Positions 27,754 to 37,911 of a stretch of 61,088 nucleotides of DNA are shown piece after piece. The notes below the pieces were generated by a model, which ran no database searches, had not been told where the DNA came from, and saw only the letters and a list, made by a program, of their open reading frames with translations. Location: positions 1-61,088 of the forward strand of contig JAADGV010000045.1 in assembly GCA_013152205.1 (NCBI GenBank), read 5' to 3'. Numbering within the stretch: the first letter of the stretch is position 1; every line of letters begins with the position of its first letter. The stretch is from Planctomycetota bacterium. GTDB taxonomy: Bacteria; Planctomycetota; Planctomycetia; Pirellulales; Lacipirellulaceae. The translations under genes and the position numbers were made by a program.

Positions 27754-28842
27754 ATGAAAAACTACTTATTACGCACTATCCTGGTCGCCTTGCTGATCGC
27801 TATCGTTTGGCCTGTGCCTCTACATGGGGTAGGACCGGCGAAATTTATGATGAGCGCTTTGGTGGACGGTCGCAAGCTAGAAGGACAGCCGCTGACTTGG
27901 ACCAAGCAGCAAATGTTTCTTCTCGGGCGTGATGGCGAACTGCACGAGTTTGCGCCAGCGGCGGCCAAGGACTCTCGCAAAACGGGTACTGGATTTCGCG
28001 GCTACACGATTGCTGAGATGCAGAATCGCTTGCGAAACGAGTTCAACGGCAAGGCGGAAGTCAGTACCACCACCCATTTTGTCGTTGCCCACCCGCGTGG
28101 CGAATGGGATGCGTGGGCAAATCGGCTTGAGTCGCTGTACCGATCGTTTACTCACTACATGCAGGTTCGCGGCTTTCCCGTCAGCCGGCCACAGGTGCCG
28201 CTGGTGGCGGTGGTTTTTCGCAATCAATCGGAGTATTACCGATATGCTGCGGCCAATGGCTCGCCGGTGCCGGCAGGTACGTTGGGGCACTACGATCCGC
28301 AATCGAATCGAATTTTTCTATTTGATGCGAGTGGAGCAAACAGCAAAGCAGACTGGTCGATGAATGCCGAGACCATCATTCACGAAGCGACTCATCAGAC
28401 AGCCTATAATGTGGGCGTGCATCGACGTTTTGCCGAGCAGCCACGTTGGCTGATTGAGGGGCTGGCGATGATGTTCGAGGCGCGAGGGGTGTGGGATGCT
28501 CGCTCGACTTACGACCGCAGCGATCGAATCAACCAGGGCCGGCTACGCGACTTTCAGGCTTCGCTAAAAAATCGCCCCGAGAATGTGCTCATAAGCTTGA
28601 TCGCCTCGGACCAATTGTTCCGCACCAACCCCGGTTTTGCGTATGCCGAGGCTTGGACGTTGTCGTTTTTCTTATGCGAAACAAGACCCCAGCAGTATAG
28701 CCGATACCTGGCAAGAGTGGCTGCTCGCAAGGCATTTAGCCCTTATCCGGCCAAAGCACGATTGACCGATTTCATGGCCGTGTTTGGCAGCGACCTGAAG
28801 CTGATGGATGCGCAGCTGTGCCGGTTTGTCGAGGAACTCTAG
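27754..28842 (+). CDS. exported DUF1570 putative zinc metalloprotease
   Basis: 362 residues from ATG 27754 (MKNYLLRTILVALLIAIVWP), which starts a good signal peptide; 24 upstream in-frame codons belong to a dispersed repeat. The catalytic part shows ETIIHEATHQTAYN, with HEATH at 210-214, and then PRWLIEGLAMMFEA at 231-244, whose Glu is the probable third zinc ligand. This gluzincin-type pattern defines DUF1570/peptidase-MA-like proteins, frequent in planctomycetes. A preceding domain (FVVAHPRGEWDAWANRLESL, then VAVVFRNQSEYYRYA) is also typical. It acts outside the cytoplasm, substrate unknown. It converges on gltA with 26 bp between stop codons. Confidence 0.88.
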   Translation: MKNYLLRTILVALLIAIVWPVPLHGVGPAKFMMSALVDGRKLEGQPLTWTKQQMFLLGRDGELHEFAPAAAKDSRKTGTGFRGYTIAEMQNRLRNEFNGKAEVSTTTHFVVAHPRGEWDAWANRLESLYRSFTHYMQVRGFPVSRPQVPLVAVVFRNQSEYYRYAAANGSPVPAGTLGHYDPQSNRIFLFDASGANSKADWSMNAETIIHEATHQTAYNVGVHRRFAEQPRWLIEGLAMMFEARGVWDARSTYDRSDRINQGRLRDFQASLKNRPENVLISLIASDQLFRTNPGFAYAEAWTLSFFLCETRPQQYSRYLARVAARKAFSPYPAKARLTDFMAVFGSDLKLMDAQLCRFVEEL

Positions 28843-28868
28843 ACCGATTCCTCCCATCGAACAGACCG

Positions 28869-30185
28869 CTACCGTTTTTCGATAGGAACGATTTCGCGCT
28901 TGTTCTCCCCGGTGTAAATCTGCCGTGGGCGGCAAATTCGCTTGGAGGGGCTCTCGTGCATTTCGATCCAATGGGCGATCCAGCCCGGCAGCCGACCGAT
29001 GGAAAATAGCACGGTGAACATCGGTGTTGGAATGCCGATCGCGCGATAAATGACGCCCGAATAGAAATCGACGTTCGGATAGAGCTTTCGCTCGATGAAG
29101 TACTCGTCGCTGAGAGCCACTTCGGCCAGTTCTTGTGCGATATGGAAAATCGGATCGTCGATGTTCCGTTTTTTCAGCAACTTGTCGCACGAAGCTTTGA
29201 TGATGGTCGCCCGAGGGTCGAAGTTTTTGTAGACCCGATGGCCAAAACCCATGAGCCGAAAACCGTCGTTCTTGTCTTTGGCCATGTCGACGTACTTTTT
29301 GACGTTGCCGCCGTCTTCGCGAATGCGTTCGAGCATGGCCACGCAGGCCTCGTTGGCCCCGCCATGTAGCGGCCCCCAAAGGGCGTTGATGCCCGCAGCA
29401 ATCGACGCAAACAGGTTTGCATTCGACGAGCCGACCATACGAACGGTCGAGGTGCTACAGTTTTGCTCGTGATCGGCATGGACGATTAGCAATAGATTGA
29501 GTGCTTCGATGAAATCCGGGTCGATTTTGTATTCTTCGGTAGGAACCGAAAACATCATGCGAAGAAAATTTTCGCAGTAGCTGAGATCGTTGCGGGGGTA
29601 AACGAACGGCTGACCGACCGATTTTTTGTAGGCGAAGGCAGCGATCGTTGGCAACTTTGCCAAAAGGCGAATCACCGATTCATCCACCTGGGTACTGTCG
29701 TCTGGGTCGAGCGAATCTTGGTAGAAGGTCGAAAGCGCGCCGGAGACCGAGCTTAGGATGGCCATGGGATGGGCATCGCGAGGAAAACCATCGTAGAACA
29801 GCCGCACATCCTCATGGAGCATCGTGTGCCGACGAAGCCTCGTGCGAAACGCCTCGAGTTGATCGGCACTGGGCAATTCACCATAAACCAGCAGGTAGGC
29901 GACTTCGATAAAATCGCACTTGGCGGCAAGTTGCTCGATGGGGTAACCCCGGTAGCGAAGAATTCCTTTTTCGCCATCCAGAAAGGTAACCGCGCTGGTG
30001 GTTGAACCCGTGTTGACGTACCCCTCGTCGAGCGTAACTAGGCCAGTAGTTCCGCGCAGTTTGCTGATATCCAGCGCGCGTTCCTGTTCGGTACCTTCGA
30101 CAATGGGGAGGTCGATTTCCTGATCGCCTACCGTGAGTTTTCCGACCTCGTTCACAGAGCCCTTCCTTTCCAACGTACTACTCAT
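28869..30185 (-). CDS. gltA: citrate synthase
   Basis: Condenses oxaloacetate and acetyl-CoA to citrate, entry to the TCA cycle. 438 residues from ATG 30185 ([20 protein letters not shown]), preceded by AGGG at suitable spacing; an ATG 11 codons upstream is less likely. Conserved blocks are [50 protein letters not shown] (catalytic His274), [15 protein letters not shown] (His316) and [10 protein letters not shown] (catalytic Asp). The C-terminal [17 protein letters not shown] is intact. The length and the N-terminal beta-domain match the type II, hexameric NADH-sensitive form. No other TCA gene is nearby. Confidence 0.98.
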   Translation of the reverse strand: MSSTLERKGSVNEVGKLTVGDQEIDLPIVEGTEQERALDISKLRGTTGLVTLDEGYVNTGSTTSAVTFLDGEKGILRYRGYPIEQLAAKCDFIEVAYLLVYGELPSADQLEAFRTRLRRHTMLHEDVRLFYDGFPRDAHPMAILSSVSGALSTFYQDSLDPDDSTQVDESVIRLLAKLPTIAAFAYKKSVGQPFVYPRNDLSYCENFLRMMFSVPTEEYKIDPDFIEALNLLLIVHADHEQNCSTSTVRMVGSSNANLFASIAAGINALWGPLHGGANEACVAMLERIREDGGNVKKYVDMAKDKNDGFRLMGFGHRVYKNFDPRATIIKASCDKLLKKRNIDDPIFHIAQELAEVALSDEYFIERKLYPNVDFYSGVIYRAIGIPTPMFTVLFSIGRLPGWIAHWIEMHESPSKRICRPRQIYTGENKREIVPIEKR

Positions 30186-30454
30186 GCTCGTTACCCTAGG
30201 AGACATTCCCAAATGCACGGCTACCCGAGAATGGGGTGCGCCTAGAACCCGACACGGGTACTAGCAGTCTAGCGGTGTGCTGCCGCCTCGACAATTGGGC
30301 AGCAGACGACAACAGGCGAGTAATTTGGGAATATTGGGCAGAAAAACCCAACTAATGCTACTTTCTAAAAGTGCATGATCGTGGTTTCTACGAAACGGCT
30401 AAGAAAACGGTCAACCGCATGGGCTTGTATCCGTGCGCCAACCCGCGCACAAGG

Positions 30455-31753
30455 TTAGCGTCGCTGTCGTTTCTGCATGATTTCGGACAGCCGGGGACCG
30501 CTGAGATCGCCATCGAAAGCGGTCCAAACGCAACAATTTTTGCGTAGCTTTTTCAATTCCTCTTGGACTAGTTTTTGTTGGCCGCCGCTTTCAAGCTGCT
30601 TGCGAATGGCAGCCTGGGCTTCGGTAAAGGGGGTGCGTCCAGCATCTTTGCGCTGAAGCACGCGGATGATATGGAACCCGGCTTCGGTCTCGATAATGTT
30701 GCTCAATTGTCCTACTTGGAGCGAGAAAAGTGCCTCGTTGAGCGCTTCGCTACGAAGGGCCCCCTTGGTGGTCCAATCTTGTAGGCCCCCTTTGTCGGCA
30801 GAGAACCCGTGCGATTTTTGCTTGGCGAGTTCAGAAAAAATGGGGCCACGAAGGCCAGGGTGCTTCGAGGCCCGCTGCCAAATTTCGTTGCCGAGGTCGG
30901 CAATCGCGCGCCAAGCAGCAGCCCGATCACCATCAAGCCGATTAAAACGAACCATAAGTTCCTCCCATTTTGCTTGGGCCGGAAAATCGTACTCAGCGAG
31001 ATGCTCTTGATAATATTCCAGCATCTGATCGTGGGTGACCGGCTTCGGCTTGGGGGCTTTTTGGCGAAGCCACTCGCCGGCAATCGTTCGTTCGTTAAAT
31101 TGCCGACGAACATCATCTAGAGAGGATCCAAAGGATTCGAGTTTTTCGACCAATTCCATATTGTCTTTTAGCTCTAGCAACTCGATGAGGCGTGGGACTT
31201 CGTTTTCTTCAAATGGCTGGAGGAGGTTTTCCTCGATTTTAGGAAGATTTTCGGGGGGGATATTCTGACGGAAATCTGCATACAGCAGCTTGGTGTCGAC
31301 AAGGCCCATGACTTGTTGACGCAACAGTTCGCGACGCGCTTTCTCGACTTGCTCGGGAGGAATACGATCGCGGTTGGCTTCGATGATTTTGTTGACTTGC
31401 CAAAGGACGTCGCTCGCTAAGACGATTTGGCCATTTACGCGAGCAACAATTTCGCCCCCTTCGATTGGCTGTGCATTCGTGGGAGTGATGGGATTTGTTT
31501 CTGGTGCAACGCTCGGTGCCGAAGCGACGGGCTGCTGCACCACGGGCGGTGCGATGGGAGGCGGCAGGGTCGGGTTGTATGCGCCGCTCGTCGACGTGGG
31601 CCTGGGGGGTGGCGCAAAGGAGGCTTGCCCGACAACCCAACTGCAATTTGCAAAATAAGCGCACAGCACGAGCAAGAGACATCTCGCGGTGGCCAGATAG
31701 GTTGCTGGCTTCCGACGATCTTGTGGATCGCAATTACTCGAAAGGCTGGTCAT
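30455..31753 (-). CDS. exported parvulin-type peptidyl-prolyl isomerase (SurA/PpiC-like)
   Basis: 432 residues. N-terminal signal or anchor (CLLLVLCAYFANCSWVVGQA, ~25-44), then a Pro-rich linker (~48-95). A SurA_N-like chaperone domain follows (IVARVNGQIVLASDVLWQVN, then LRQQVMGLVDTKLLYADF). The parvulin domain (~265-370) includes PIFSELAKQKSHGFSADKGG, then LQDWTTKGALRSEALNEALF and IIETEAGFHIIRVLQRKDAG. These are the usual GG(D/L)LG.., E..F and GYH(I/L)I positions. It probably helps outer-membrane or periplasmic proteins fold. It lies ~80 bp downstream of mfd in the same direction; a tandem GGACAGGT-type short repeat separates them. Confidence 0.9.
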   Translation of the reverse strand: MTSLSSNCDPQDRRKPATYLATARCLLLVLCAYFANCSWVVGQASFAPPPRPTSTSGAYNPTLPPPIAPPVVQQPVASAPSVAPETNPITPTNAQPIEGGEIVARVNGQIVLASDVLWQVNKIIEANRDRIPPEQVEKARRELLRQQVMGLVDTKLLYADFRQNIPPENLPKIEENLLQPFEENEVPRLIELLELKDNMELVEKLESFGSSLDDVRRQFNERTIAGEWLRQKAPKPKPVTHDQMLEYYQEHLAEYDFPAQAKWEELMVRFNRLDGDRAAAWRAIADLGNEIWQRASKHPGLRGPIFSELAKQKSHGFSADKGGLQDWTTKGALRSEALNEALFSLQVGQLSNIIETEAGFHIIRVLQRKDAGRTPFTEAQAAIRKQLESGGQQKLVQEELKKLRKNCCVWTAFDGDLSGPRLSEIMQKRQRR

Positions 31754-31832
31754 CGGTGCTGGTTTACTCGGACAGGTTTACCCGGACAGGTCTACTCAGG
31801 GAAATAGCGGAGCAGAGAAAAGCGGCGGGATT

Positions 31833-34800
31833 CTAGTCGCACAACGACTCTGGCCGCAATAGCGATTTCAACTCGTCGAGAACCTGATCAATGTCGCTAA
31901 CCTGTTTGCCCAAAGGGAGATACGCACTCTTGGTGTCGGCAATACGTAACCGCCCCCCGCTGCGATCGGCCAATTCGCCGACCAACGACCGGTCGGCATA
32001 CCCAAGGACGGCGTACTGGTCTTCTCGGTAAATGGCGTTGATCTGCCAAGCATGGGCCCAAATCCGCAGCCGTGCCATCTCGATAAGTTGTTCGACCGCT
32101 GCTGGCACCGGCCCAAACCGATCGGCCAGCTCGTCGCGGAAATCGTCGAGTTCCGATTCGTCGGTGATGCGGGTTAGGCGACGGTAGAGATCGATCTTCA
32201 TTCGCATGTCAGACACATACTGCCGCGGGAAGTAAGCCCCGATTGGCAAATCGATCGAAACGTCGACCGACTCTTGCGGCGGAAGGTGTTTTAGCTGGCG
32301 AACGGCCCGTTCGAGCAAAGCACAATACAGCTCGTAACCTACGGTAGCGATGTGCCCACTCTGCTGAGTGCCCAAGAGATTGCCCGCGCCGCGAAGCTCA
32401 AGATCGCGCATGGCCAAGGCAAACCCGGCGCCCATCTGGCTGAATTCTTCGATGGCTCGCAGACGTCGGGCCGCCTCGGGGGGCAGGTGACGGTCTTCGT
32501 CGATCAACAAATAGCAATAAGCTCGATGCTTGTGTCGCCCTACACGCCCACGAAGTTGATGCAGATCCGACAAGCCGTAGCGGTCGGCATCGTCGATGAA
32601 CATGGTGTTGGCGTTCGGGATGTCGAGCCCGCTTTCAATAATGGTGGTGGCCAACAGGATGTCGAAATCATGACGCACAAAACCGAGCATGACCTCTTCG
32701 AGTTCCGACTCGGGCATTTGTCCGTGCCCGATGCGGATCGTTGCCTCGGGCACGATGCGCTGAAGTCGAGCCTCGACGGCCCGGATGTCGTGGATGCGGT
32801 TGTGGACAAAGAAAATCTGGCCATCGCGGTTTAATTCTCGCAACACGGCATGGCGGATCATGCTCTCGTCGAACCGGGCGATGCGGGTTTCGATCGCAAG
32901 GCGGTCTTCCGGAGGGGTTTCCAGGTTCGAGATGCTCCGCACCCCTAAGAGCGACATGTGCAAAGTGCGCGGAATCGGGGTGGCGGTCATCGTCAGTACA
33001 TCGATACTCGCGCGTAGCGCTTTCAGCCGCTCTTTGACCGTCACCCCGAAACGCTGCTCTTCGTCGATAATCACAAGCCCAAGATTTTGGAATTGAACGT
33101 CGGGAGAAACCAAACGATGGGTGCCAATGAGCAGGTCGATCTGGCCTTCGGTGGCCCGCTCGATAATCTGTCGTTGCTCTTTTTTTGTGCAAAAGCGAGA
33201 GAGCGAAGCAATTTCAAACGGGAACTCCGCCATCCGTTGCGAGAAGGTTCGCCCATGCTGTTCGGCAAGTACCGTGGTTGGCACCAGGACGGCGACTTGG
33301 TAGCCCGCGTCGATTGCTTTGAACGCTGCTCGCATCGCCATTTCGGTTTTCCCGAAACCTACGTCGCCGCAGAGCAAACGATCCATGGGCTTGGCTTGCT
33401 GCATGTCTTCTTTGATTGCCGCAATGGCGACGAGTTGATCGGGGGTTTCTTTATAGGGAAAGGCGGCGTCGAATTCTTGCTGCCAGTGGCTGTCTTCAGG
33501 GAACGCGATTCCGGGGCGGGCACTGCGAGCCGCTTGCAACTGGAGCATGTCGACGGCCAGATCGGTGACCGCTTTTTCGGCAGCAAGCTTCTGCCGTGCC
33601 CAAGCTTTGCCACCAATTTTTGCAAGCGTGGGCTTTGTTTTTCTTCCACCCACGTACTTTTGAATGAGGTCGATCTTGCTGGTGGGCACAAAAATACGTG
33701 TGCCGCCGTGGAACTCGACCTCCAGATGCTCCTCGGCGCCCCCTTCTTTTTCGAGAAGCTTCAGCCCTCGGTAGCGACCGATGCCGTGGGCGATGTGAAC
33801 CACAAGATCGCCTTCGCGAAGTTGCAGAAAGCTATCAATCGCGCGGCCCATGCGGCGCAGCGAAGGTCGCGAAACCTCTTGCCGCTGAAAGAGTTCGGAC
33901 GCGCTGATGAGCACCACTTGCTCGGTGACAAGCCGAAAACCGCTGGCCAATCGACCGAGGACAAACTGCAAACGCCCCTCGGCACTCAACTGGGTTTCGC
34001 CGAAGAGTTCGCCTAATCGCTGGGTTTCGGCTTCGGTTTCTGCAACAAGATAAACACGGTGCCCCGCTGCCACGCTGTCGAGTTCTTCACGCACCCGGTG
34101 AACATCGCCACTGAAACGTTCGATCGATTCAAATTGCAGATGAGCGGTCGTCTCGAACGAACCGGCGGGGATTCCCGAAGCGGTGACCGAAGGAAACTTA
34201 TAAACTTCTTTCAGCGTGGTCGTGGTCGCAAAAAAGTCTTCCGCGTTTTCTAAACGCTGATGGTAGTAGCGGCCTTCTTCTTGAAGTTGGTTGGGTTCGA
34301 CCAAGAAAAACCAACTTTGCGCTGGCAGGTAGCTAGTGAAGTGCGTACGGTCGGTGTTGGTGGGCTGCAAAACCGTAATGTCGACGGCCTCGAGCATCGC
34401 GATGCTGCGTTGCGTGGTCACGTCGAAAGAACGGATCGATTCGACTTCGTCGCCAAAGAGTTCGAGGCGTACGGGATGCTCGGCATCGGGCGAAAAGACA
34501 TCGAGAATTCCGCCGCGAAGCGAAAACTCGCCGGGCTGTTCGATGGCGGTGGTGCTTTCGCAGCCTTGCTCGGCAAGCCAACGGGTGATGGCTTGCTGAT
34601 CGAGTACGCTGCCAACCGAAATGGTTTGCGTGGCCGCTTTCATATCGTCGTGGCTAGGCACGGGTTGCATCAGGCTTTGGATTGCCGTGACGATGATTTT
34701 TGGTTGGCTGCCGGTAGATCGCTGTTCTGCTAAACCTTTGAGAACCCGAAGACGCTGGCCATAGATTTCGTCTTGGAGTACGCGTTCGCCCGCGTCACTT

Positions 34801-35093
34801 TCCCAGGCGGGCAGTTGCAAGACGGGCACTTCGGTGAACAAGGCGAGGTCGTCGCAGAAGGCGTCGATATCGCGAGCGTGGGGCAACACGACCACGAGCG
34901 TGGCGGGGGCAGAGCGGACAATCGCAGCGGCACTGAGCGCGCAGGAAGACCCCCAGACTCCTCCCAGCGTACCGCCATGACCTGCTAAAAGGCTGGCAAC
35001 CACGTCGGAGAAGCCACTCTGCTGTTCAAGTTGGGCAGCCAGCTCGATCAACTGATGAGCAGCCGCCGATCTGGCCGCGACTGCAATATCCAT
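31833..35093 (-). CDS. mfd: transcription-repair coupling factor
   Basis: ATP-dependent translocase that removes RNA polymerase stalled at DNA lesions and recruits UvrA. 1086 residues, slightly shorter than E. coli Mfd. An N-terminal UvrB-like part contains LPAWESDAGERVLQDEIYGQ and GGILDVFSPDAEHPVRLELF. The RNA-polymerase-interacting domain is LREGDLVVHIAHGIGRYRGL. The helicase domain has GDVGFGKTEMAMRAAF (Walker A), then VIIDEEQRFGV (Walker B), TATPIPRTLHMSLLGVRS, and LLATTIIESGLDIPNANTM with DLHQLRGRVGR. The C-terminal TRCF domain ends with a UvrA-masking region. Start MDIAVAARSAAAHQLIE; no better start is visible. Complete. Confidence 0.98.
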   Translation of the reverse strand: MDIAVAARSAAAHQLIELAAQLEQQSGFSDVVASLLAGHGGTLGGVWGSSCALSAAAIVRSAPATLVVVLPHARDIDAFCDDLALFTEVPVLQLPAWESDAGERVLQDEIYGQRLRVLKGLAEQRSTGSQPKIIVTAIQSLMQPVPSHDDMKAATQTISVGSVLDQQAITRWLAEQGCESTTAIEQPGEFSLRGGILDVFSPDAEHPVRLELFGDEVESIRSFDVTTQRSIAMLEAVDITVLQPTNTDRTHFTSYLPAQSWFFLVEPNQLQEEGRYYHQRLENAEDFFATTTTLKEVYKFPSVTASGIPAGSFETTAHLQFESIERFSGDVHRVREELDSVAAGHRVYLVAETEAETQRLGELFGETQLSAEGRLQFVLGRLASGFRLVTEQVVLISASELFQRQEVSRPSLRRMGRAIDSFLQLREGDLVVHIAHGIGRYRGLKLLEKEGGAEEHLEVEFHGGTRIFVPTSKIDLIQKYVGGRKTKPTLAKIGGKAWARQKLAAEKAVTDLAVDMLQLQAARSARPGIAFPEDSHWQQEFDAAFPYKETPDQLVAIAAIKEDMQQAKPMDRLLCGDVGFGKTEMAMRAAFKAIDAGYQVAVLVPTTVLAEQHGRTFSQRMAEFPFEIASLSRFCTKKEQRQIIERATEGQIDLLIGTHRLVSPDVQFQNLGLVIIDEEQRFGVTVKERLKALRASIDVLTMTATPIPRTLHMSLLGVRSISNLETPPEDRLAIETRIARFDESMIRHAVLRELNRDGQIFFVHNRIHDIRAVEARLQRIVPEATIRIGHGQMPESELEEVMLGFVRHDFDILLATTIIESGLDIPNANTMFIDDADRYGLSDLHQLRGRVGRHKHRAYCYLLIDEDRHLPPEAARRLRAIEEFSQMGAGFALAMRDLELRGAGNLLGTQQSGHIATVGYELYCALLERAVRQLKHLPPQESVDVSIDLPIGAYFPRQYVSDMRMKIDLYRRLTRITDESELDDFRDELADRFGPVPAAVEQLIEMARLRIWAHAWQINAIYREDQYAVLGYADRSLVGELADRSGGRLRIADTKSAYLPLGKQVSDIDQVLDELKSLLRPESLCD

Positions 35094-35151
35094 GGGATTC
35101 CGAGAAATTGTATCTGCTGACCGGATGCAGCGAAAGTCTGCTGGAACTGGC

Positions 35152-35245
35152 CCAGGGCAATTGCAAAGCCGTGGGTTCCATGGTAGCTGCAGTCGAACCT
35201 GGAAAAACTGCGGCTTCCGCCTGCAGCTACCATTTTTTGCAAAGT
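35152..35245. repeat. palindromic element with GGCGGAAGCCGCAG core, copy F
   Basis: GGTAGCTGCAGTCGAACCTG and its complementary GCTTCCGCCTGCAGCTACC arm (35181-35232) surround a GGAAAAACTGC centre. The left flank GGGCAATTGCAAAGCC and right flank TTTTTTGCAAAG recall the terminal word of the other copies at 36345, 39461 and 40095. Confidence 0.7.
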
Positions 35246-35249
35246 TGGG

Positions 35250-35924
35250 CTAGCGTACCAATAGCGCTTCGGCCCAGCAGCTGGGGTCTTCTTCGTAGGG
35301 CAGACCGGCTCCGACCGAGAAGGTTTGCAAGCCTTGTTCGCGGTCGAGCAGCGCGTAGGTAAATCCTAGCCGCGGTTGCCCTTCGGGGTCGTAGCCGCCG
35401 AGCGACACGGCGGGGGCGAATGCCGACAGCTCGTAGAATGTTTTGCTGACTTTGCTTTTGGCTTGTAACTCGCGGGCGCGAACAGGTCGGGCGTTTTCTC
35501 TTGCTCGGTTGATGAGCAACTGGTCGGCGACCGGCTCTTCAGCCGTGGGTCCGCCGCCTCGTGGCAAAAACGAAAATCGATGGCAGAATCGGGTGGCCCG
35601 ATGGACGCCGGTGGTCGCCCGCGTGTCTACCCAAACTTGTAGCCCATCGCTGTCGTCGAGTCGCGATTCACGGCACCAGGGCAACTGTTTGCGACCTTCG
35701 ACCCGCACCCACCAAGCCAGGCCCGCTTCGCTCCAGGCCATGCGAACATCAGCCAACGTGCGCTCGTTGTCTAGCTGCGAGAGCATGGGCAGCCGATAGC
35801 TTTCGTCGAGCTGGACGCCCTCTTTGGCCGACCAGAGCGTTTGGCAATAGCGGACATCCATCGCAAAACGAAACAAAAATCGCGGCGGGATGAGTGTGCT
35901 ATCCGTTGAAGTTGGGTCAGGCAT
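35250..35924 (-). CDS. carbohydrate-binding-like (CBM9/DOMON-type) cytoplasmic protein of unknown function
   Basis: 224 residues, starting MPDPTSTDSTLIPPRFLFRF. The body has the beta-sandwich pattern of CBM9-like domains: LADVRMAWSEAGLAWWVRVE, then DSDGLQVWVDTRATTGVHRA and FCHRFSFLPRGGG, with the characteristic D.LQVWVDTR strand and a conserved His. The C-terminal part (SFAPAVSLGGYDPEGQPRLG-like, then FTYALLDREQGLQTFSVG) closes the sandwich. There is no signal peptide. Similar orphan proteins occur next to mfd/ppiC genes in planctomycetes, but I recall no function. It is transcribed toward mfd, ~160 bp from its start codon. Confidence 0.6.
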   Translation of the reverse strand: MPDPTSTDSTLIPPRFLFRFAMDVRYCQTLWSAKEGVQLDESYRLPMLSQLDNERTLADVRMAWSEAGLAWWVRVEGRKQLPWCRESRLDDSDGLQVWVDTRATTGVHRATRFCHRFSFLPRGGGPTAEEPVADQLLINRARENARPVRARELQAKSKVSKTFYELSAFAPAVSLGGYDPEGQPRLGFTYALLDREQGLQTFSVGAGLPYEEDPSCWAEALLVR

Positions 35925-36430
35925 TTGGTTCTTCGTTGAAATGACAGAGAAAAAGTAAACTATAGGTAGACGTGTAGTAATACCCCAAAGGGGTAAAACA
36001 TCGTAGCCCAGGGTAAGCGGCGAAGCCGCGCCACCCTGGGTAATCGTTTTTCAGAACCAAAGAACCCCAAAGGGGTTCTACAAATTGAAACGTCGCGTTT
36101 TTTTAGCAATTCTAAGTTGTACAACCCTTTCAGGGTTGAGTCTCTCTAGCACTCTCAACCCAGGGTGCGCTCACTTCGGTTCGCGACCCTGGGCTACGAT
36201 GTACAACGCCTTCGGCGTAAAAGCCCTTTTGCTTTGGGCTATTTGGCAAGCATAGATGTTTGGCATTCTCCAATTTGGAACTGATATTCACCAGCAGTTT
36301 ACACGTTTTCTTGCCTCTGGATAACCGAACTTCGATATTCGCGAAGGACGATTGCATAGTTCTGCTAGCCGCGGGCGAATCTGGAAAAATTGCGGCTTCC
36401 GCCTGCAGCTACTATGGAATCTGTGACTTT
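35925..36430. repeat. block of palindromic repeats
   Basis: No gene is seen in 35925-36485. Three units are visible. One is CCCAGGGTAAGCGGCGAAGC ending CCACCCTGGG (36005-36038). The second is an inverted pair of CAACCCTTTCAGGGTTGAG type, with ACCCAGGGTGCG...CCCTGGG (36122-36195). The third is a GGCGGAAGCC-type element from AAGGACGATTGCATAGT to GTGACTTTGCTC (36344-36432, copy E). The last ends 54 bp before the beta-propeller start codon. Confidence 0.7.
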
Positions 36431-36485
36431 GCTCTTCCGCTAGACCTCTTACGAGGACATCGGGCTTCGGGGTATTATCCGGGCT

Positions 36486-37862
36486 ATGTACAAATACCTC
36501 CCGCTGCTTGTTTTGTTGTTTGGCCTTGCCTTTTTGTTGCCTCTGCATGGCGAGGAGACGCTGCCTGAGGATCTTGGCACTCGGCAGGCGGGGATCGACT
36601 GGCCCGATTTTCTGGGGCCGGGGCGGGCGGGCAAATCGCCTGAGACGGGGCTCATTACCGATTGGACTTCGCAGCCGCCTCGGATTGTTTGGCAGATCGA
36701 GCTGGGCACTAGCTACGGCTCGCCTGCGATTTGCCGAGGGCGGCTGGTTCATTTTGATCGCCACGGCGACAACGATCGGGTGACTTGCCGCGAGAGCGAG
36801 ACGGGTCGCGAGCTTTGGCGGGTCGAACATCCTTCGGGCTACACCGACTTGCTCAACTACAACAATGGCCCGCGCTGTTCGCCCGTGATTGATGGCAACC
36901 GCGTGTATACCTTCAGCGCCGAAGGCACCTTGCAATGCGTTCGGCTGGAAGATGGTAAGCGGCTCTGGCTGGTTGATACGAAAAAAGAGTTTGGCGTGGT
37001 GCAAAACTTTTTTGGGGTGGGTAGCACGCCGATCGTCTGGGGCGATCTGTTGATTGCGAACGTCGGGGGGAGCCCGCCCGATGGGCCGACGGATATTTAC
37101 TCGGTGCAAGGTCAGGTGGATGGCAATGGCACCGGGGTGGTGGCCTTCGACAAAATGACGGGAAAGGTGGTTTGGCAGGCGACCGACGAGTTGGCCAGCT
37201 ATGCCAGTCTGGTGACGGCAACGATCGACCGTCGGCCCTGGTGTTTTGTTTTTGCGAGGGGCGGGCTGATTGGGCTTGATCCGCGCAATGGGGAAGTTGA
37301 TTTTCACTTTCCTTGGCGTGCCCGATTGCTCGAAAGCGTGAACGCCAGTAGCCCGGTGGTGGTCGGCCGTCAGGTGTTTATCTCGGAAGCTTACGGCGTG
37401 GGTAGCGCGTTGCTCGACGTGCAGCCGGGTCAGCATCGGGTGGTTTGGCAAGATAAGCCGCGAAGTCGCGAGCGTTCGCTCGGCTTGCATTGGAATACGG
37501 CTGTTCATCACGAGGGATATCTTTACGGCAGCAGCGGTCGGCACCGGGGACCGGCGGAATTGCGATGTATCGAGCTGGCAACAGGAAAAGTGATGTGGAG
37601 CGAGTCGGGGCTGACTCGTTCGTCGTTGCTGCAAGTCGACGGACATTTTGTTTGCCTAAGCGAAGGCGGCATGCTGCGGCTGTTGCGAGTGACGCCCAAG
37701 CAATACGAACTGGTCGACCGTCTGGAATTGCAAGACGACCAGGGCCGCCCGCTGCTGCGATACCCCGCCTGGGCCGCGCCGGTACTATCGCACGGGCTGA
37801 TGTATGTGCGAGGCCAAGACCGGCTGGTTTGCTTGGAAGTGATCGCCGAGACGGCGCAATAA
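36486..37862 (+). CDS. exported PQQ-like beta-propeller repeat protein
   Basis: 458 residues. A signal peptide (MYKYLPLLVLLFGLAFLLPL, then HGEE) is followed by DWPDFLGPGRAGKSPETGLI, the standard opening of planctomycete PQQ-repeat proteins. Propeller blades contain repeated GxxV(H/W)xxDxxxG-type segments such as RVTCRESETGRELWRVEHPS, GTLQCVRLEDGKRLWLVDTK, GVVAFDKMTGKVVWQATDEL and ELRCIELATGKVMWSESG. The quinoprotein-dehydrogenase catalytic residues cannot be confirmed, so it is more likely a BamB-like scaffold or sensor than an enzyme. It is predicted to be periplasmic. A factor-independent terminator follows directly. Confidence 0.88.
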   Translation: MYKYLPLLVLLFGLAFLLPLHGEETLPEDLGTRQAGIDWPDFLGPGRAGKSPETGLITDWTSQPPRIVWQIELGTSYGSPAICRGRLVHFDRHGDNDRVTCRESETGRELWRVEHPSGYTDLLNYNNGPRCSPVIDGNRVYTFSAEGTLQCVRLEDGKRLWLVDTKKEFGVVQNFFGVGSTPIVWGDLLIANVGGSPPDGPTDIYSVQGQVDGNGTGVVAFDKMTGKVVWQATDELASYASLVTATIDRRPWCFVFARGGLIGLDPRNGEVDFHFPWRARLLESVNASSPVVVGRQVFISEAYGVGSALLDVQPGQHRVVWQDKPRSRERSLGLHWNTAVHHEGYLYGSSGRHRGPAELRCIELATGKVMWSESGLTRSSLLQVDGHFVCLSEGGMLRLLRVTPKQYELVDRLELQDDQGRPLLRYPAWAAPVLSHGLMYVRGQDRLVCLEVIAETAQ

Positions 37863-37864
37863 AA

Positions 37865-37891
37865 AAGCCCCGGTTGAGGTGCCCGGGGCTT
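37865..37891. terminator. rho-independent-type terminator between convergent genes
   Basis: The stem AAGCCCCGG (37865-37873) pairs with CCGGGGCTT (37883-37891) around a 9-nt loop. A-runs lie on the left and a short T-run on the right, so it could work in both directions, for the beta-propeller gene and the DUF1559 gene. Confidence 0.85.
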
Positions 37892-37911
37892 TGGTGGGGT
37901 TGTCGTTGGGT

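Noticed and set aside
31868..34988. Many antisense frames of 60-300 codons within mfd
   Set aside because: mfd is continuous with all family motifs; the antisense frames have no motifs or ribosome sites.
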